Shown piece by piece: positions 27,750-37,809 of a stretch of 64,000 bases of DNA. The DNA comes from Nocardia jiangxiensis NBRC 101359 (lineage in GTDB: Bacteria; Actinomycetota; Actinomycetes; Mycobacteriales; Mycobacteriaceae): the NCBI RefSeq assembly GCF_000308615.1, contig NZ_BAGB01000031.1, positions 62,001-126,000 on the forward strand. Direction: 5' to 3'. Every line of letters starts with the position of its first letter. Within the stretch, counting starts at the first letter, position 1. The notes beneath the pieces are model-generated. The model did no database searches. It saw nothing but the letters and a program-made list of their open reading frames with translations, and had not been told where the DNA came from. Both the position numbers and the translations under genes were made by a program.

Positions 27750-28528
27750 GCACGCTGCACAGGTTCAAGGCGTACTTCGGCATGGTGCCGCTGGAGGAGT
27801 ACGAAGACGACTACGTCGATGATCGCGGGCCTCGGGGGATCGAGGATCGGCCCGCGCGTCGGTCGCGGGAGTTCTCGGAGTCTCGCTACGAGGGCGGGGG
27901 GCGTTCGCGTTTCGACGACGATCGCTACGAGGCCGAGCAGAGCTATCCCGAGCCCGCCTACAAGGCGCCGTATCAGCCTGGGTACACCGTGTCTCGGCGT
28001 AGCGAATTCGCCGACGACGCCTATTCCGACGATCGTTACGAGTCTCGCCGGCCCACCCGAATCGAGTCCGCGCCATCGGGGCGCTCGCGCGGCCTCGGTA
28101 GCGGACCGTCGATGATCCGCGGCACCACGCACGGCGCGCTGGCGGTCGACCCGGAGGTCGAGCGCAGGATGGAAGAGCGGCGGCTGGAGGAGCGCGCTCG
28201 TTTCGAGCCGGCTCCGCGCCGCTCGCCGGTCTTCGAGGACGGAGGCCCGTTGTCCAAGATCACGACACTGCGGCCGCGCACCTTCACCGAGGCGGCCATC
28301 ATCGGCGAGCGGTTCCGCGACGGCACTCCGGTGATCATGGATCTGGTGGAGATGAGCAACGCCGATGCCCGGCGCCTGGTCGACTTCGCCGCGGGCCTGG
28401 CGTTCGCGCTGCGTGGTTCGTTCGACAAGGTCGCCACGAAGGTGTTCCTGCTCTCACCGGCCGATGTCGACGTATCGGCCGAGGAGCGCCGCCGCATCGC
28501 CGAAACCGGTTTCTACAACCAGAAATAA
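27746..28528 (+). CDS. sepF: FtsZ membrane anchor SepF
   Basis: 260 residues from ATG 27746. The N-terminus [25 protein letters not shown] holds the amphipathic membrane-binding helix, followed by a long Arg/Asp/Tyr-rich disordered linker (about 30-165) and the C-terminal SepF core: [70 protein letters not shown]. It bends membranes and holds FtsZ in bacteria without FtsA. The start is coupled to the 26-codon frame upstream. Confidence 0.95.
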   Translation: MSTLHRFKAYFGMVPLEEYEDDYVDDRGPRGIEDRPARRSREFSESRYEGGGRSRFDDDRYEAEQSYPEPAYKAPYQPGYTVSRRSEFADDAYSDDRYESRRPTRIESAPSGRSRGLGSGPSMIRGTTHGALAVDPEVERRMEERRLEERARFEPAPRRSPVFEDGGPLSKITTLRPRTFTEAAIIGERFRDGTPVIMDLVEMSNADARRLVDFAAGLAFALRGSFDKVATKVFLLSPADVDVSAEERRRIAETGFYNQK

Positions 28529-28588
28529 CGCTCGAATCGGACGTCGTGCCGTGGCCGTCACCGGCCGGTGCGCGACGCGCGGGGGAAG

Positions 28589-28612
28589 CCGCGCCGCCTC
28601 GAGACGGCGCGG
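28589..28612 (+). terminator. Hairpin between sepF and yggT
   Basis: CCGCGCCG (28589-28596) pairs with CGGCGCGG (28605-28612) over an 8-nt loop, 61 bp after sepF. No T-run; probably a partial attenuator or mRNA processing/stability structure. Confidence 0.35.
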
Positions 28613-28643
28613 GGAGTTTGCAGGACACCGAATCTGAGGCAGA

Positions 28644-28955
28644 GTGGGCGGGGTGGCCCTGTTCAGTGTGTTGAACTACCTGCTGTTCGTCTTCTGGTTG
28701 CTGCTCATCGGCAGGATCATCGTCGAGTTCATCCGCAGCATCGCCCGGGACTGGCGCCCGCGCGGCGCGGTCGTCATCGGGCTCGAGCTGATCTTCACGA
28801 TCACCGACCCCCCGGTGAAACTGCTGAGGCGGCTGATACCTCCGGTCAACCTGGGGGGAATTCGGCTGGATCTGTCGATTATGGTGTTGATATTCATCGT
28901 GTTCATCTTGATGACGGTCACGGGCGGGCTCGGGCAGGCGCACGCGCCGGTGTGA
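28644..28955 (+). CDS. YggT-family membrane protein
   Basis: 103 residues, GTG 28644 with TGAGG 5 nt upstream (GTG 28653 is an alternative). Two transmembrane helices (about 6-25 and 75-95) flank the family motif RIIVEFIRSIARDW and TDPPVKLLRRLIPPVNLGGIRLDLSIMVL. Homologous to Rv2146c. YggT proteins accompany sepF and divIVA in Gram-positives; role in division or osmotic homeostasis is not settled. Confidence 0.88.
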   Translation: MGGVALFSVLNYLLFVFWLLLIGRIIVEFIRSIARDWRPRGAVVIGLELIFTITDPPVKLLRRLIPPVNLGGIRLDLSIMVLIFIVFILMTVTGGLGQAHAPV

Positions 28956-29028
28956 CAGAATGGGTCGTGAAGAATAGCTTGCAAGATCTACCGCTAGACC
29001 TCCGTACGAAGCGTGAAGGGATCCTTCC

Positions 29029-29865
29029 ATGCCGCTGACCCCAGCCGATGTGCACAACGTCGCGTTCAGCAAACCGCCGATCGGGAAGCGCGGCTACAAC
29101 GAGGACGAGGTCGATGCCTTCCTCGATCTGGTCGAGCAGGAGCTCTCACGTCTGATCGAGGAGAACGCGGATCTGCGCCAGCGGGTTGCCGAGCTGGATG
29201 CCGAGCTGTCCGATGCCAAGGCGGCCCCCCGCCCGATGCCGCAGGCGGTGAAATCTGCACCGCCGCAACCGGAACCGCCCAAGCCCGCTCCGGTGCCGCC
29301 GCCGGCTCCGATGCCGGTCGCCGCGCCCGCGCCGGTCAAGGATCCCGGCGCCGCGGACGCCAACCTGCAGGCCGCCAAGGTGCTGAGCCTGGCCCAGGAG
29401 ATGGCCGACCGGCTCACGACCGATGCCAAGACCGAGGCCGAGACGCTGCTGTCCAACGCGCGGGCTAACTCCGAGCGACTGGTCACCGAGGCGCGGACCC
29501 GCTCCGACGGCATGGTTTCCGAGGCTCGGCAGAAGGCCGAGACCCTGCTGTCCGACGCGCAGAGCCGGTCGGACAACCAGCTGCGCCAGGCCAAGGAGAA
29601 GGCCGACGCCCTGCAAGCCGACGCCGAGCGCAAGCACACCGAGATCATGGCCACCATCACCCAGCAGCGCAGCGTGCTCGAGAGCCGCATCGAGCAGCTC
29701 AAGACGTTCGAGCGCGAGTACCGGGTGCGGTTGAAGTCCTACCTGGAGTCCCAGCTCGAAGAACTCGAGAACCGCGGTTCGGCGGTACCGGTCGACGGTG
29801 GTGAGGCCTTCGATGGCGCCAACAACAGCCATGCCTCTGCGTCATTCGCCAAGGGCGGCAAGTAA
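29029..29865 (+). CDS. wag31: Polar growth protein Wag31 (DivIVA)
   Basis: 278 residues. N-terminal DivIVA domain [39 protein letters not shown] (membrane-binding turn plus coiled coil), a Pro/Ala-rich linker (about 65-110), then a long coiled coil (about 115-250) rich in Ala, Arg, Glu and Gln with 11-residue periodicity. It marks growing poles and organises apical wall synthesis. The ribosome site is inside a small hairpin (GAAGG-GAT-CCTTC, 29015-29027), which may lower translation initiation. Confidence 0.96.
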   Translation: MPLTPADVHNVAFSKPPIGKRGYNEDEVDAFLDLVEQELSRLIEENADLRQRVAELDAELSDAKAAPRPMPQAVKSAPPQPEPPKPAPVPPPAPMPVAAPAPVKDPGAADANLQAAKVLSLAQEMADRLTTDAKTEAETLLSNARANSERLVTEARTRSDGMVSEARQKAETLLSDAQSRSDNQLRQAKEKADALQADAERKHTEIMATITQQRSVLESRIEQLKTFEREYRVRLKSYLESQLEELENRGSAVPVDGGEAFDGANNSHASASFAKGGK

Positions 29866-29970
29866 TTTCGCTTCGGCTGTCCGCCGCTCCCGGCAGCTCG
29901 GGTTCGGTACGCGCAGCCGCGGTCGTGGTCGGAAGTTCGTCGAGCCAGTAGGCCCGCCTAGGGGGTGACC

Positions 29971-30171
29971 ATGCTCGTCCTGACACTTGTTCTCGCGGCT
30001 ATCGGATTCGGCCTCCTGGTCGCCGCACTGACCACCGGTTCGGTGGTGTGGGCCTGGGGATGCATCGTGGTGTGCGTCATCGGCGCGGTTCTGCTGCTGG
30101 TGAGTGCCCTGTCGATGCGCGACTCCGACGATGACACCCAGACGCGTCCAGGCCGACACGTCAAACGGTGA
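29971..30171 (+). CDS. Small two-helix membrane protein (Rv2144c-like)
   Basis: 66 residues from ATG 29971 with AGGGGG 5 nt upstream. Two adjacent transmembrane helices (about 1-22 and 26-47: LTLVLAAIGFGLLVAALTT, WAWGCIVVCVIGAVLLLVS) followed by a charged tail RDSDDDTQTRPGRHVKR. It occupies the position of Rv2144c after wag31. No enzymatic motif; function unknown. Confidence 0.75.
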   Translation: MLVLTLVLAAIGFGLLVAALTTGSVVWAWGCIVVCVIGAVLLLVSALSMRDSDDDTQTRPGRHVKR

Positions 30172-30231
30172 GCGATGTAGCCGCTCGATGCGAACCCAAC
30201 CGCGGTCGGAAATAGTTTTGACCGTAGTGGC

Positions 30232-30237
30232 TACAAT
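30232..30237 (+). promoter_or_regulatory. -10 element of the ileS T-box transcript
   Basis: TACAAT preceded by TTGACC (30218-30223), which is too close to serve as its -35 and may be unrelated. A start near 30244 would place the T-box at the 5' end of the RNA. Confidence 0.45.
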
Positions 30238-30254
30238 CAAACCTGTAACTACGG

Positions 30255-30496
30255 CACTGATCCGGCAATCACCGGGGAGCCTTCGGAAGAACGGCTACGC
30301 GGCCTCGTGAGCTGCGACGCTCAGTAGAACCGAACGGGTGAGCCCGTCACAGCTCACAACGAGAGGTCCGGTGCTATCACCATTGCGCCGGGCAAGCGGG
30401 GTGGTACCGCGGTCTCGGCGCACCGGCGCCGATATTCGTCCCCGTGCCCATGGATTGCGCCGACGGCGCATACGGCACGAGGAGAGACGTCCCGAC
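30255..30496 (+). ncRNA. T-box riboswitch (tRNA-Ile), ultrashort Stem I, translational type
   Basis: Stem I is CCGG-CAATCA-CCGG (30262-30275) with the Ile specifier ATC (30268-30270) in the terminal loop, the ultrashort form of actinobacteria. It is followed by GGGGAGCCTTCGGAAGAAC, a long Stem III (GTGAGCTG 30307 / CAGCTCAC 30350), and the T-box TGGTACCGCGG (30402-30412) whose TGGT pairs with tRNA ACCA (discriminator A). Downstream, CCCGTGCC (30441-30448) can pair with GGCACG-A-GG (30474-30482), catching the Shine-Dalgarno GAGGAGAG; there is no U-tract. Uncharged tRNA-Ile would free the ribosome site of ileS. Confidence 0.92.
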
Positions 30497-33400
30497 ATGG
30501 CGGACGAGACAACCCCCCGCAAGGCAGAGCCCAGCGATGTCCGGGACACCTATCCGCGCGTCGATCTGGGCGCCGGGGGACAGGTTTCCTTCCCGGAGCT
30601 GGAGCGGCGCGTCCTGGACTACTGGGCCGCCGACGACACCTTCCGCGCCAGCATCGACAACCGTTCGGACCGTGCGGAGTTCATCTTCTACGACGGTCCG
30701 CCGTTCGCCAACGGTTTGCCACACTACGGTCATCTGCTGACCGGGTACGTCAAGGATTTGGTCCCGCGTTTTCAGACGATGCGCGGCAAGAAGGTCGATC
30801 GGCGATTCGGTTGGGACTGTCACGGGCTGCCCGCGGAACTCGAGGCGGAGAAGCAGCTCGGTATCACGGACAAATCACAGATCGAACAGATGGGCCTTGC
30901 GGAATTCAATGCCGCTGTCAAATCCTCTGTGCTGCGCTACACCGGTGAGTGGCGCGATTATGTGACCCGTCAGGCACGGTGGGTCGATTTCGACAACGAC
31001 TACAAGACCCTCGATATCGACTTCATGGAGTCGGTGATGTGGGCATTCAAAACCTTGTACGACAAGGGGTTGGTGTACCAGGGATTCCGGGTGCTGCCGT
31101 ACAGCTGGTACGAGCAGACGCCGCTGTCGAATCAGGAGACCCGGCTCGACGACGCCTACAAGATGCGGCAGGACCCGGCCGTCACCGTGGACATGCTGCT
31201 GCGGGTGCCCGAGGAACATCCGCTGCACGATCTGGACGGCGCCAACGCGCTGATCTGGACCACCACTCCGTGGACGCTGCCGTCCAACCTCGCGATCGCG
31301 GTGCATCCGGACGTGACCTACGTCCAGGTGCGCGGGCAGGGCGACAAGCGCTATCTGCTCGCAGCCGAGCGGGTTTCGCAGTACGCCCGCGAACTCGGCG
31401 CGGAACCCGAGGTGCTCGGCGAGTACGCCGGTGCGGCCCTGGCCGATCTGCGGTACGAGCCGCCGTTCGAATTCTTCGTGGGCCACCCGAACGCGCATCG
31501 CGTGCTGACCGCGGACTACGTCACCACCGAATCCGGTACCGGGATCGTGCATCTCGCGCCCGCGTTCGGTGAGGAGGATATGGATGTGGCCTCCGCCCAC
31601 GGGATCGAGCTGGTGCAGCCGCTGGATCCGGGCGGGCGGTTCACCTCGATGGTGCCGCCGTACGAGGGCATGATGGTGTTCGACGCCAATCCGGTGATCA
31701 TCAAGGATCTCAAGGCGTCCGGAAAGCTGTTGCGGCACGAGACGATCGAGCACTCCTATCCGCACAGCTGGCGCTCCGGGCAACCGCTGATCTACATGGC
31801 GGTGCCGTCCTGGTTCGTGGCGGTGACCGAATTCCGGGACCGGATGGTGGAGCTGAATCGGCAGATCACCTGGGTGCCCGAGCACATCCGCGACGGTCAG
31901 TTCGGCAAGTGGCTCGAGGGCGCGCGGGATTGGAACATCAGCCGCAACCGTTACTGGGGCAGCCCGATCCCGGTGTGGCTGTCGGACGATCCGGCCTATC
32001 CGCGCATCGACGTCTACGGTTCGCTGGACGAACTCGAGCGGGACTTCGGGGTGCGTCCGGACGATCTGCATCGGCCCGGCATCGATGAGCTGACCCGGCC
32101 CAATCCGGACGATCCGACCGGCAAGTCCACCATGCGCCGGGTGCCGGAGGTGCTGGACTGCTGGTTCGACTCCGGATCCATGCCGTTCGCACAGGTGCAC
32201 TACCCGTTCGAGAACAAGGAATGGTTCGACGGCACCGCGCAGGCGCCGGGCCACAATCCGGCCGACTTCATCGTCGAGTACATCGGCCAGACCCGCGGCT
32301 GGTTCTACCAGATGCACGTGCTCGCGACCGCGCTGTTCGACCGACCGGCGTTCAAGACCGTTGCCGCACACGGCATCGTGCTCGGCGACGACGGCCTGAA
32401 GATGTCCAAGTCCAAGGGCAACTATCCGAACGTCAACGAGGTGTTCGACCGCGACGGCTCCGATGCCATGCGCTGGTTCCTGATGAGTTCGCCGATCCTG
32501 CGCGGCGGCAACCTCATCGTCACCGAGCGCGGTATCCGCGAGGGCGTGAGCCATGCGCTGCGGCCGCTGTGGAACGCCTGGACCTTCCTGCAGCTGTACG
32601 CCTCCAAGCCGGGGACCTGGCGCACCGATTCGTCGCATGTGCTGGATCGGTACATCCTGGCCAAGCTGGCGCGCACTCGCGACGTCATCACCGAGGCGCT
32701 GGACGTCTACGACATCGCCGGGGCTTGCGACGAACTGCGCGGTTTCGCCGACGCGCTCACCAACTGGTATGTGCGTCGGTCGCGTTCGCGGTTCTGGGAG
32801 GAGGACAACGACGCGATCGACACCCTGCACACGGTGCTCGAGGTGACCACCCGGCTGGCCGCGCCGCTGCTGCCGCTGGTGTCGGAGGTGATCTGGCGCG
32901 GCCTGACCGGTGGTCGCTCGGTGCATCTGACGGACTGGCCCGAGGCGGGAGATCTGCCCGCGGACACCGAACTGGTCTCGGCCATGGACGAGGTGCGGTC
33001 GGTGTGCTCGACGGTGCTGAGCCTGCGTAAGGCACAGAACCTGCGCGTGCGGTTGCCGCTGTCGGAGCTGACCATCGCGGCGGCGGACGCGGAGCGGTTG
33101 CGACCGTTCACCGATATCGTCGCCGACGAGGTGAACGTCAAGCGGGTCGACCTGACCGCCGACGTCGCCGCGCACGGCCGTTTCGAACTCGTCGTGAACG
33201 CCCGCGCCGCCGGTCCGCGCCTGGGCAAGCAGGTGCAGACGGTGATCAAGGCGGTCAAGGCCGGGGAGTGGTCCGAGAGCCCCGAAGGGGTGGTCACCGC
33301 GGCCGGGGTGGAGCTGCTGCCCGAGGAGTACACCCAGCGCCTGGTCGCCGCGGAACCCGAATCCACCGCCGCCCTGCCCGGCAATGCCGGTCTGGTGGTG

Positions 33401-33673
33401 CTGAATTCGGAGGTCACCGAGGAACTCGAGGCCGAGGGCTGGGCCCGCGACCTCATCCGCGACCTGCAGGAGACGCGCAAATCGCTGGGGCTGGACGTCT
33501 CGGACCGGATCACCGTCGTGCTGGACGTGCCGGCCGACCGCGCCGAGTGGGCCCACACCCACCGCGACCTGATCGCCGGTGAAATCCTCGCCACCACACT
33601 CACATTCGGTGATGCGGGCCAGGATGCGGCCGAGATCGTCGGCGGGGTGCGGGTGTCGATCACCAAGGCGTGA
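30497..33673 (+). CDS. ileS: Isoleucyl-tRNA synthetase, eukaryote-like (IleS2) type
   Basis: 1058 residues from ATG 30497. Class I motifs: [13 protein letters not shown] (HIGH box as HYGH, near residue 75) and [13 protein letters not shown] (KMSKS, near 635); editing domain with [13 protein letters not shown] near 255; anticodon-binding C-terminal half without the zinc motif of bacterial-type enzymes. HYGH and the architecture place it in the group that includes mycobacterial IleS and the mupirocin-insensitive IleS2; resistance itself is inference. Controlled by the T-box in front. Confidence 0.95.
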   Translation: MADETTPRKAEPSDVRDTYPRVDLGAGGQVSFPELERRVLDYWAADDTFRASIDNRSDRAEFIFYDGPPFANGLPHYGHLLTGYVKDLVPRFQTMRGKKVDRRFGWDCHGLPAELEAEKQLGITDKSQIEQMGLAEFNAAVKSSVLRYTGEWRDYVTRQARWVDFDNDYKTLDIDFMESVMWAFKTLYDKGLVYQGFRVLPYSWYEQTPLSNQETRLDDAYKMRQDPAVTVDMLLRVPEEHPLHDLDGANALIWTTTPWTLPSNLAIAVHPDVTYVQVRGQGDKRYLLAAERVSQYARELGAEPEVLGEYAGAALADLRYEPPFEFFVGHPNAHRVLTADYVTTESGTGIVHLAPAFGEEDMDVASAHGIELVQPLDPGGRFTSMVPPYEGMMVFDANPVIIKDLKASGKLLRHETIEHSYPHSWRSGQPLIYMAVPSWFVAVTEFRDRMVELNRQITWVPEHIRDGQFGKWLEGARDWNISRNRYWGSPIPVWLSDDPAYPRIDVYGSLDELERDFGVRPDDLHRPGIDELTRPNPDDPTGKSTMRRVPEVLDCWFDSGSMPFAQVHYPFENKEWFDGTAQAPGHNPADFIVEYIGQTRGWFYQMHVLATALFDRPAFKTVAAHGIVLGDDGLKMSKSKGNYPNVNEVFDRDGSDAMRWFLMSSPILRGGNLIVTERGIREGVSHALRPLWNAWTFLQLYASKPGTWRTDSSHVLDRYILAKLARTRDVITEALDVYDIAGACDELRGFADALTNWYVRRSRSRFWEEDNDAIDTLHTVLEVTTRLAAPLLPLVSEVIWRGLTGGRSVHLTDWPEAGDLPADTELVSAMDEVRSVCSTVLSLRKAQNLRVRLPLSELTIAAADAERLRPFTDIVADEVNVKRVDLTADVAAHGRFELVVNARAAGPRLGKQVQTVIKAVKAGEWSESPEGVVTAAGVELLPEEYTQRLVAAEPESTAALPGNAGLVVLNSEVTEELEAEGWARDLIRDLQETRKSLGLDVSDRITVVLDVPADRAEWAHTHRDLIAGEILATTLTFGDAGQDAAEIVGGVRVSITKA

Positions 33674-33802
33674 GCGTCGGGCTCGTGAACCGATCGGTCG
33701 ATGCGTCCGTGTGGATCGTGGGATCTGCGCGGACGCATCTCCGGATCACGGGGAGCACTCGGGTTGTCGGAAAACCGCTGGTCGGTGGGGATGAGGGCTG
33801 GG

Positions 33803-33808
33803 TAGCCT
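33803..33808 (+). promoter_or_regulatory. Leaderless -10 element for the exonuclease gene
   Basis: TAGCCT ends 6 nt before ATG 33815, and no ribosome-binding site is present, predicting a leaderless mRNA. Confidence 0.45.
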
Positions 33809-33814
33809 GCTGGT

Positions 33815-34378
33815 ATGGACGATCGGTTGCTCAATGTCGTGGATGTGGAGGCCACGTGCTGGGAGGGCGCGAGTCCCGATGGACAGCCCAGCGAGATCAT
33901 CGAGGTCGGGGTCTGCGTGCTGGATATGCGGACGCTCGAGCGGGTGGGCCGGGACAGTATTCTGGTGCGGCCCGAGCGGTCCTCGGTGAGTGAATTCTGT
34001 ACGCGGCTAACCACTCTCACGCCCGAGCAGGTTGCGGCGGGGGTGGATTTCGCGAGTGCGTGTGCGCTGTTGGGACAGCGGTATCGGGCGAGCGAGCGGG
34101 CGTGGGCCAGTTGGGGGGACTACGACCGGCGGCAGTTCGAGAGACAGTGTGCCGCAACCGGTGTGACGTATCCATTCGGTGATCGGCATACCAATGCCAA
34201 GCGGGTGTTCTCCGAATCGCGTGACACCTCGAAGCGTTTCGGGATGGATGCGGCGTTGCAGGTCGCGGGGCTGCCCTTGGAGGGGACGCATCATCGCGGC
34301 GGTGACGACGCGTGGAATATCGCCGCGCTGATCGTCGATATGTCCCGGCGCGGGCAGTGGCCCGCGAGCAGTGGGTAG
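33815..34378 (+). CDS. 3'-5' exonuclease, DEDDh family (ERI1/KapD-like)
   Basis: 187 residues. Exo I VVDVEATCW (Asp-x-Glu, residues ~9-13), Exo II around SWGDYDRRQFERQC (Asp near 98), and Exo III HHRGGDDAWNIAALI (His near 155, Asp near 160) give a full DEDDh set. The EIIEVGVCVLDMRTLE strand is typical of the ERI1-like 3'hExo group that trims RNA or DNA 3' ends. Substrate is unknown. It lies between ileS and the convergent pruC. Confidence 0.85.
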   Translation: MDDRLLNVVDVEATCWEGASPDGQPSEIIEVGVCVLDMRTLERVGRDSILVRPERSSVSEFCTRLTTLTPEQVAAGVDFASACALLGQRYRASERAWASWGDYDRRQFERQCAATGVTYPFGDRHTNAKRVFSESRDTSKRFGMDAALQVAGLPLEGTHHRGGDDAWNIAALIVDMSRRGQWPASSG

Positions 34379-34397
34379 TGGCGCTTTCCGGTACGGC

Positions 34398-36074
34398 TCA
34401 GTTCCGGGTCTCGGCCGGAGGCGGCACGGACAGGCGATGCACCGCGAGCTGGATTTCCAGCAGGAGGCGGTCGGGGGCGCAGTCCAGGTCCAGGCCCATC
34501 AGCTGGGTGGCGCGGCGGACGCGGTAACGCAGGGTGTTCGGGTGGATGCTGAGATCCGTTGCGGCCGTGCGGACGTCGCCGTGACGGGTCAGGTAGGCAT
34601 CCAGGCTGGCGAGCAGATCGGCGGAGTACTTCGCGTCGTAGTCCACCAGGGTGTCCAGGCGAGGGTCGCGTAGCTGGGGCTGATCGCCGATCAGGGTGAG
34701 GATCTCGGCGAGCAGGACCGTGGTGCGCGAGCGGGCCAGGGTGGTGACGGTATCCGCGTCGGGCAGATCGGCGGTGCGGTCCAGGACGCGGTCGACCTCG
34801 GCGCGGGCGCGCGCGGCATCGGCCAGTCCGTCCACGGGCGAGGCGATGGCCGCGCGCAGCCGCAATCCGGATCGTTCGGCGAGCTGCTCGATCACCTGCC
34901 TGGTCCACGAGGTCACCCGATCGGCCGAATGATGTTCGGGGAAAAGTACATACAGCCGATCGCCGATCAGCGCGGTGACGCAGTCCTGACGAAAGGCGCT
35001 GGCGTGCAGGCGAAGTGTCACCGCGCCGCGGTGGACGGCCTCCTGCGCGCGCTGGGCCGGTTCCTGCTCGTCGGTATGCCGGGCGAAGCCGACCACCGCG
35101 GCGCGCCCGTCCACCGCGACACCGAAGGTCTCGGCGAAGGCGGCCACGTCCACGTCGCCGCCGTGCGCGCCGAACAGGCGCTGGACCAGCAGCGCATCGG
35201 TGGTCGGCGCGTGCCGGGTGCGCCAGATGACCCGTGCGGCGATCGAAGCCGCACCGCGCAGCACCCGCGGACTGTCCGAACGCAGCGGTTCGGCGCCCTC
35301 CTGCACCCAGATCGTGCCCAGTACCGTGCGCGGGCGGATACCCGGTGCACCCGGCTCGCGGATGCCGATGGCGATGCGGCGCTTGGTCTCCCACTCCTGC
35401 TGCGCCGGAACCTCCACGGCGTCACCGGTATTGCGCAACCGATCGAAGATGCCCTCGCGCTGCAGCCAGTGCAGATATCCCGGCGGTCCCTGGCGGCCCA
35501 GTACCGACAGCCGCCGCACCGCATCGGCGCAGGCGCTGCTGTCCGCCGAATAGGCCAGCACCCGGGACTGGTCGTCCTCGATGGTGACCAGCCCGTGCGT
35601 GGATTCGGCCACCGACGCCGCGAGCCCGAACAGATCGGTGTCCAGCACGGGCGCGGAGGCCACGGTCAGCGGCCCGCCGCCCTGTCCGATGATCCGCCCG
35701 ACGAGCGCGTGCACCATCTCCCAGCGGGCCTGCGGATGCACCGCCACCAGCGCCAGCCCGGCGTCGCGGGCGGCCTCGCGCAGTTCCTCGGCCCCCTTGG
35801 AGAACACCGCGCGCGGGCGATACTGCGCCGGACAGTGCCGGACGAGTTCACGCAGCCAGTGCACCGCATCGGCGTTCGACACCCCGACCTGCAGATACAG
35901 CTCCGGCAGGGGCTGGGCGGGCGCCGTTTCGGGGTTCGGATCGTCCAGATCCAGGAAGGCCACCGATCCGACGACCACGTCCTCGCCCTCGGGCGCGTCC
36001 ACCAGCGTGACAACCGAGCTGGTCAGCGCGGACAGCAGTTCCGAGAGTGGTATGAACTGGTTCACACTCTTCAT
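34398..36074 (-). CDS. pruC: PucR-family transcriptional activator of proline catabolism (PruC-like)
   Basis: 558 residues. An N-terminal sensory region (PucR/GAF-like, about 1-300), a GGDEF-like/CdaR middle portion with DRLYVLFPEH, and a C-terminal helix-turn-helix: YLTRHGDVRTAATDLSIHPNTLRYRVRRA near residues 510-540. It is divergent from pruA-pruB with 79 bp between starts; the mycobacterial counterpart Rv1186c (PruC) activates pruAB in response to proline. An inverted repeat in the shared region is the likely binding site. Confidence 0.86.
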   Translation of the reverse strand: MKSVNQFIPLSELLSALTSSVVTLVDAPEGEDVVVGSVAFLDLDDPNPETAPAQPLPELYLQVGVSNADAVHWLRELVRHCPAQYRPRAVFSKGAEELREAARDAGLALVAVHPQARWEMVHALVGRIIGQGGGPLTVASAPVLDTDLFGLAASVAESTHGLVTIEDDQSRVLAYSADSSACADAVRRLSVLGRQGPPGYLHWLQREGIFDRLRNTGDAVEVPAQQEWETKRRIAIGIREPGAPGIRPRTVLGTIWVQEGAEPLRSDSPRVLRGAASIAARVIWRTRHAPTTDALLVQRLFGAHGGDVDVAAFAETFGVAVDGRAAVVGFARHTDEQEPAQRAQEAVHRGAVTLRLHASAFRQDCVTALIGDRLYVLFPEHHSADRVTSWTRQVIEQLAERSGLRLRAAIASPVDGLADAARARAEVDRVLDRTADLPDADTVTTLARSRTTVLLAEILTLIGDQPQLRDPRLDTLVDYDAKYSADLLASLDAYLTRHGDVRTAATDLSIHPNTLRYRVRRATQLMGLDLDCAPDRLLLEIQLAVHRLSVPPPAETRN

Positions 36075-36104
36075 TCAATCCGACTAAAACAAGTCCCGCA
36101 ATTC

Positions 36105-36116
36105 GTCCGTGCGGAC
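36105..36116. promoter_or_regulatory. Inverted repeat in the pruC-pruA intergenic region
   Basis: GTCCG-TG-CGGAC is a perfect 12-bp palindrome between the divergent genes, 38 bp before the pruA ATG. Candidate PruC site; function is inference. Confidence 0.4.
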
Positions 36117-36153
36117 AAGGGGGAGGCGGTCGGTTCGGTGTTTATTTCCTGCT

Positions 36154-37809
36154 ATGGATGCGATCACCACGGTCCCCGCACCGACCAACGAACCCGTGCA
36201 CTCCTATGCGCCCGGCACCCCCGAACGCGCACGTCTGCGCGCCGCTCTACACGAGCTGGCCGCTGATCCCACCGAGATCTGCCACGTGATCGACGGCAGG
36301 CACCGCCCCGGCACCGGAGCCGCGGTGAATGTGGTGCAGCCGCACCGGCACGAGGCGGTGCTGGGCACCCTGCACCTGGCCGAGGCGGACGAGGCCCGCG
36401 AGGCCGTGGCCGCCGCGACTGCCGCCGCATCCGCCTGGCGCGCACTACCTTTCGACGAGCGCGCCGCGGTCTTCCTGCGCGCGGCCGACCTGCTCGCCGG
36501 ACCCTGGCGTGAGCAGATCGCCGCCGCGACGATGCTCGGCCAATCCAAGACCTGCTACCAGGCCGAGATCGATGCGCCCTGCGAACTGGTCGACTTCTGG
36601 CGCTTCAATGTGCATTTCGCCCGGGAGATCCTGGCCGGTCAGCCGATCTCCTCGCCGGGGGTGTGGAACCGCACCGACTACCGCCCGCTGGAGGGGTTCG
36701 TCTACGCGATCACCCCGTTCAACTTCAGTGCGATCGCGGGCAATCTGCCCACCGCACCCGCCCTGATGGGCAATACCGTGATCTGGAAGCCCTCGCCGAC
36801 CCAGGCGGTGGCGGCCTATCACACGATGCGGCTGCTCGAGGCGGCCGGGCTGCCGCCCGGTGTGATCAATCTGGTGCACGGCAACGGGCCCGAGGTGTCC
36901 GATGTGCTGCTGGCCGATCCGGGGCTGGCGGGCATTCATTTCACCGGCTCCACGCGCACCTTCCAGCACCTGTGGCAGGAGGTGGGCAAGCGGATCGACC
37001 GGTATCGCGGCTATCCGCGGCTGGTCGGGGAGACCGGCGGCAAGGATTTCGTGCTCGCGCACTCCTCGGCCGATCCGGATGTGCTGACCACCGCGCTGAT
37101 TCGCGGCTCGTTCGAGTACCAGGGACAGAAGTGCTCGGCGGCCTCGCGGGCGTTCGTGCCGCGCTCGGTGTGGGCGCGCATGGGCGCGGAGCTGATCGAC
37201 AAGGTGAGCGCGCTGCGGTACGGCGACGTCACCGATTTCACGAATTTCGGTGGCGCGGTGATCGATCGGCGGGCCTTCGACCGGCTCGCGGGTGTGCTCG
37301 AGCGCGCGAAGTCGACCGCGAGCCTGACCGTCGCGGCGGGCGGCACCTGTGACGACAGCGTCGGTTATTTCGTCGCCCCGACCCTGCTGCTCGGCGACGA
37401 TCCGGGTGACGAGGCGTTCCGCACCGAGTATTTCGGCCCGATCCTGGCGGTGCACGTCTACGACGACGCACGACCCGGTGCGTTCGAGGACGTGCTGGAC
37501 GTGGTCGATTCGGGTTCGCCCTACGCGCTGACCGGCGCGGTCATCGCCCAGGATCGCCACGCGATCGAGAAGGCCGGCGCCGCACTGCGTTTCGCGGCGG
37601 GGAACTTCTACGTCAACGACAAGCCGACCGGTGCGGTGGTCGGTCAGCAGCCCTTCGGCGGCGCCCGCGCCTCGGGTACGGACGACAAGGCCGGATCTTC
37701 GCTCAACCTGCTGCGGTGGGCCTCCCCGCGTTCGCTCAAGGAGACCTTCGTCGCGGCGACCTCGCACGAATATCCGCATCAGGCGAGCGAATCCGGGGAA
37801 GTGAAATGA
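36154..37809 (+). CDS. pruA: L-glutamate gamma-semialdehyde (P5C) dehydrogenase
   Basis: 551 residues from ATG 36154. Aldehyde dehydrogenase fold: FVYAITPFNFSAIAGNLPTAPALMGNTVIWKPSPTQ (NAD site), GIHFTGSTRTF, catalytic Glu in VGETGGKD (near 293) and nucleophile Cys in YQGQKCSAASR (near 327); C-terminal PFGGARASGTDDKAG. It oxidises P5C to glutamate, the second step of proline degradation. A TTATTT 6 nt before the ATG suggests a short or absent leader. Overlaps pruB by ATGA, so the two proteins are made together. Confidence 0.94.
   Translation: MDAITTVPAPTNEPVHSYAPGTPERARLRAALHELAADPTEICHVIDGRHRPGTGAAVNVVQPHRHEAVLGTLHLAEADEAREAVAAATAAASAWRALPFDERAAVFLRAADLLAGPWREQIAAATMLGQSKTCYQAEIDAPCELVDFWRFNVHFAREILAGQPISSPGVWNRTDYRPLEGFVYAITPFNFSAIAGNLPTAPALMGNTVIWKPSPTQAVAAYHTMRLLEAAGLPPGVINLVHGNGPEVSDVLLADPGLAGIHFTGSTRTFQHLWQEVGKRIDRYRGYPRLVGETGGKDFVLAHSSADPDVLTTALIRGSFEYQGQKCSAASRAFVPRSVWARMGAELIDKVSALRYGDVTDFTNFGGAVIDRRAFDRLAGVLERAKSTASLTVAAGGTCDDSVGYFVAPTLLLGDDPGDEAFRTEYFGPILAVHVYDDARPGAFEDVLDVVDSGSPYALTGAVIAQDRHAIEKAGAALRFAAGNFYVNDKPTGAVVGQQPFGGARASGTDDKAGSSLNLLRWASPRSLKETFVAATSHEYPHQASESGEVK

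Noticed and set aside
30875..33562. An 895-codon open frame antisense to ileS
   Set aside because: Mirror of ileS codons with no protein-like motif; shadow frame.
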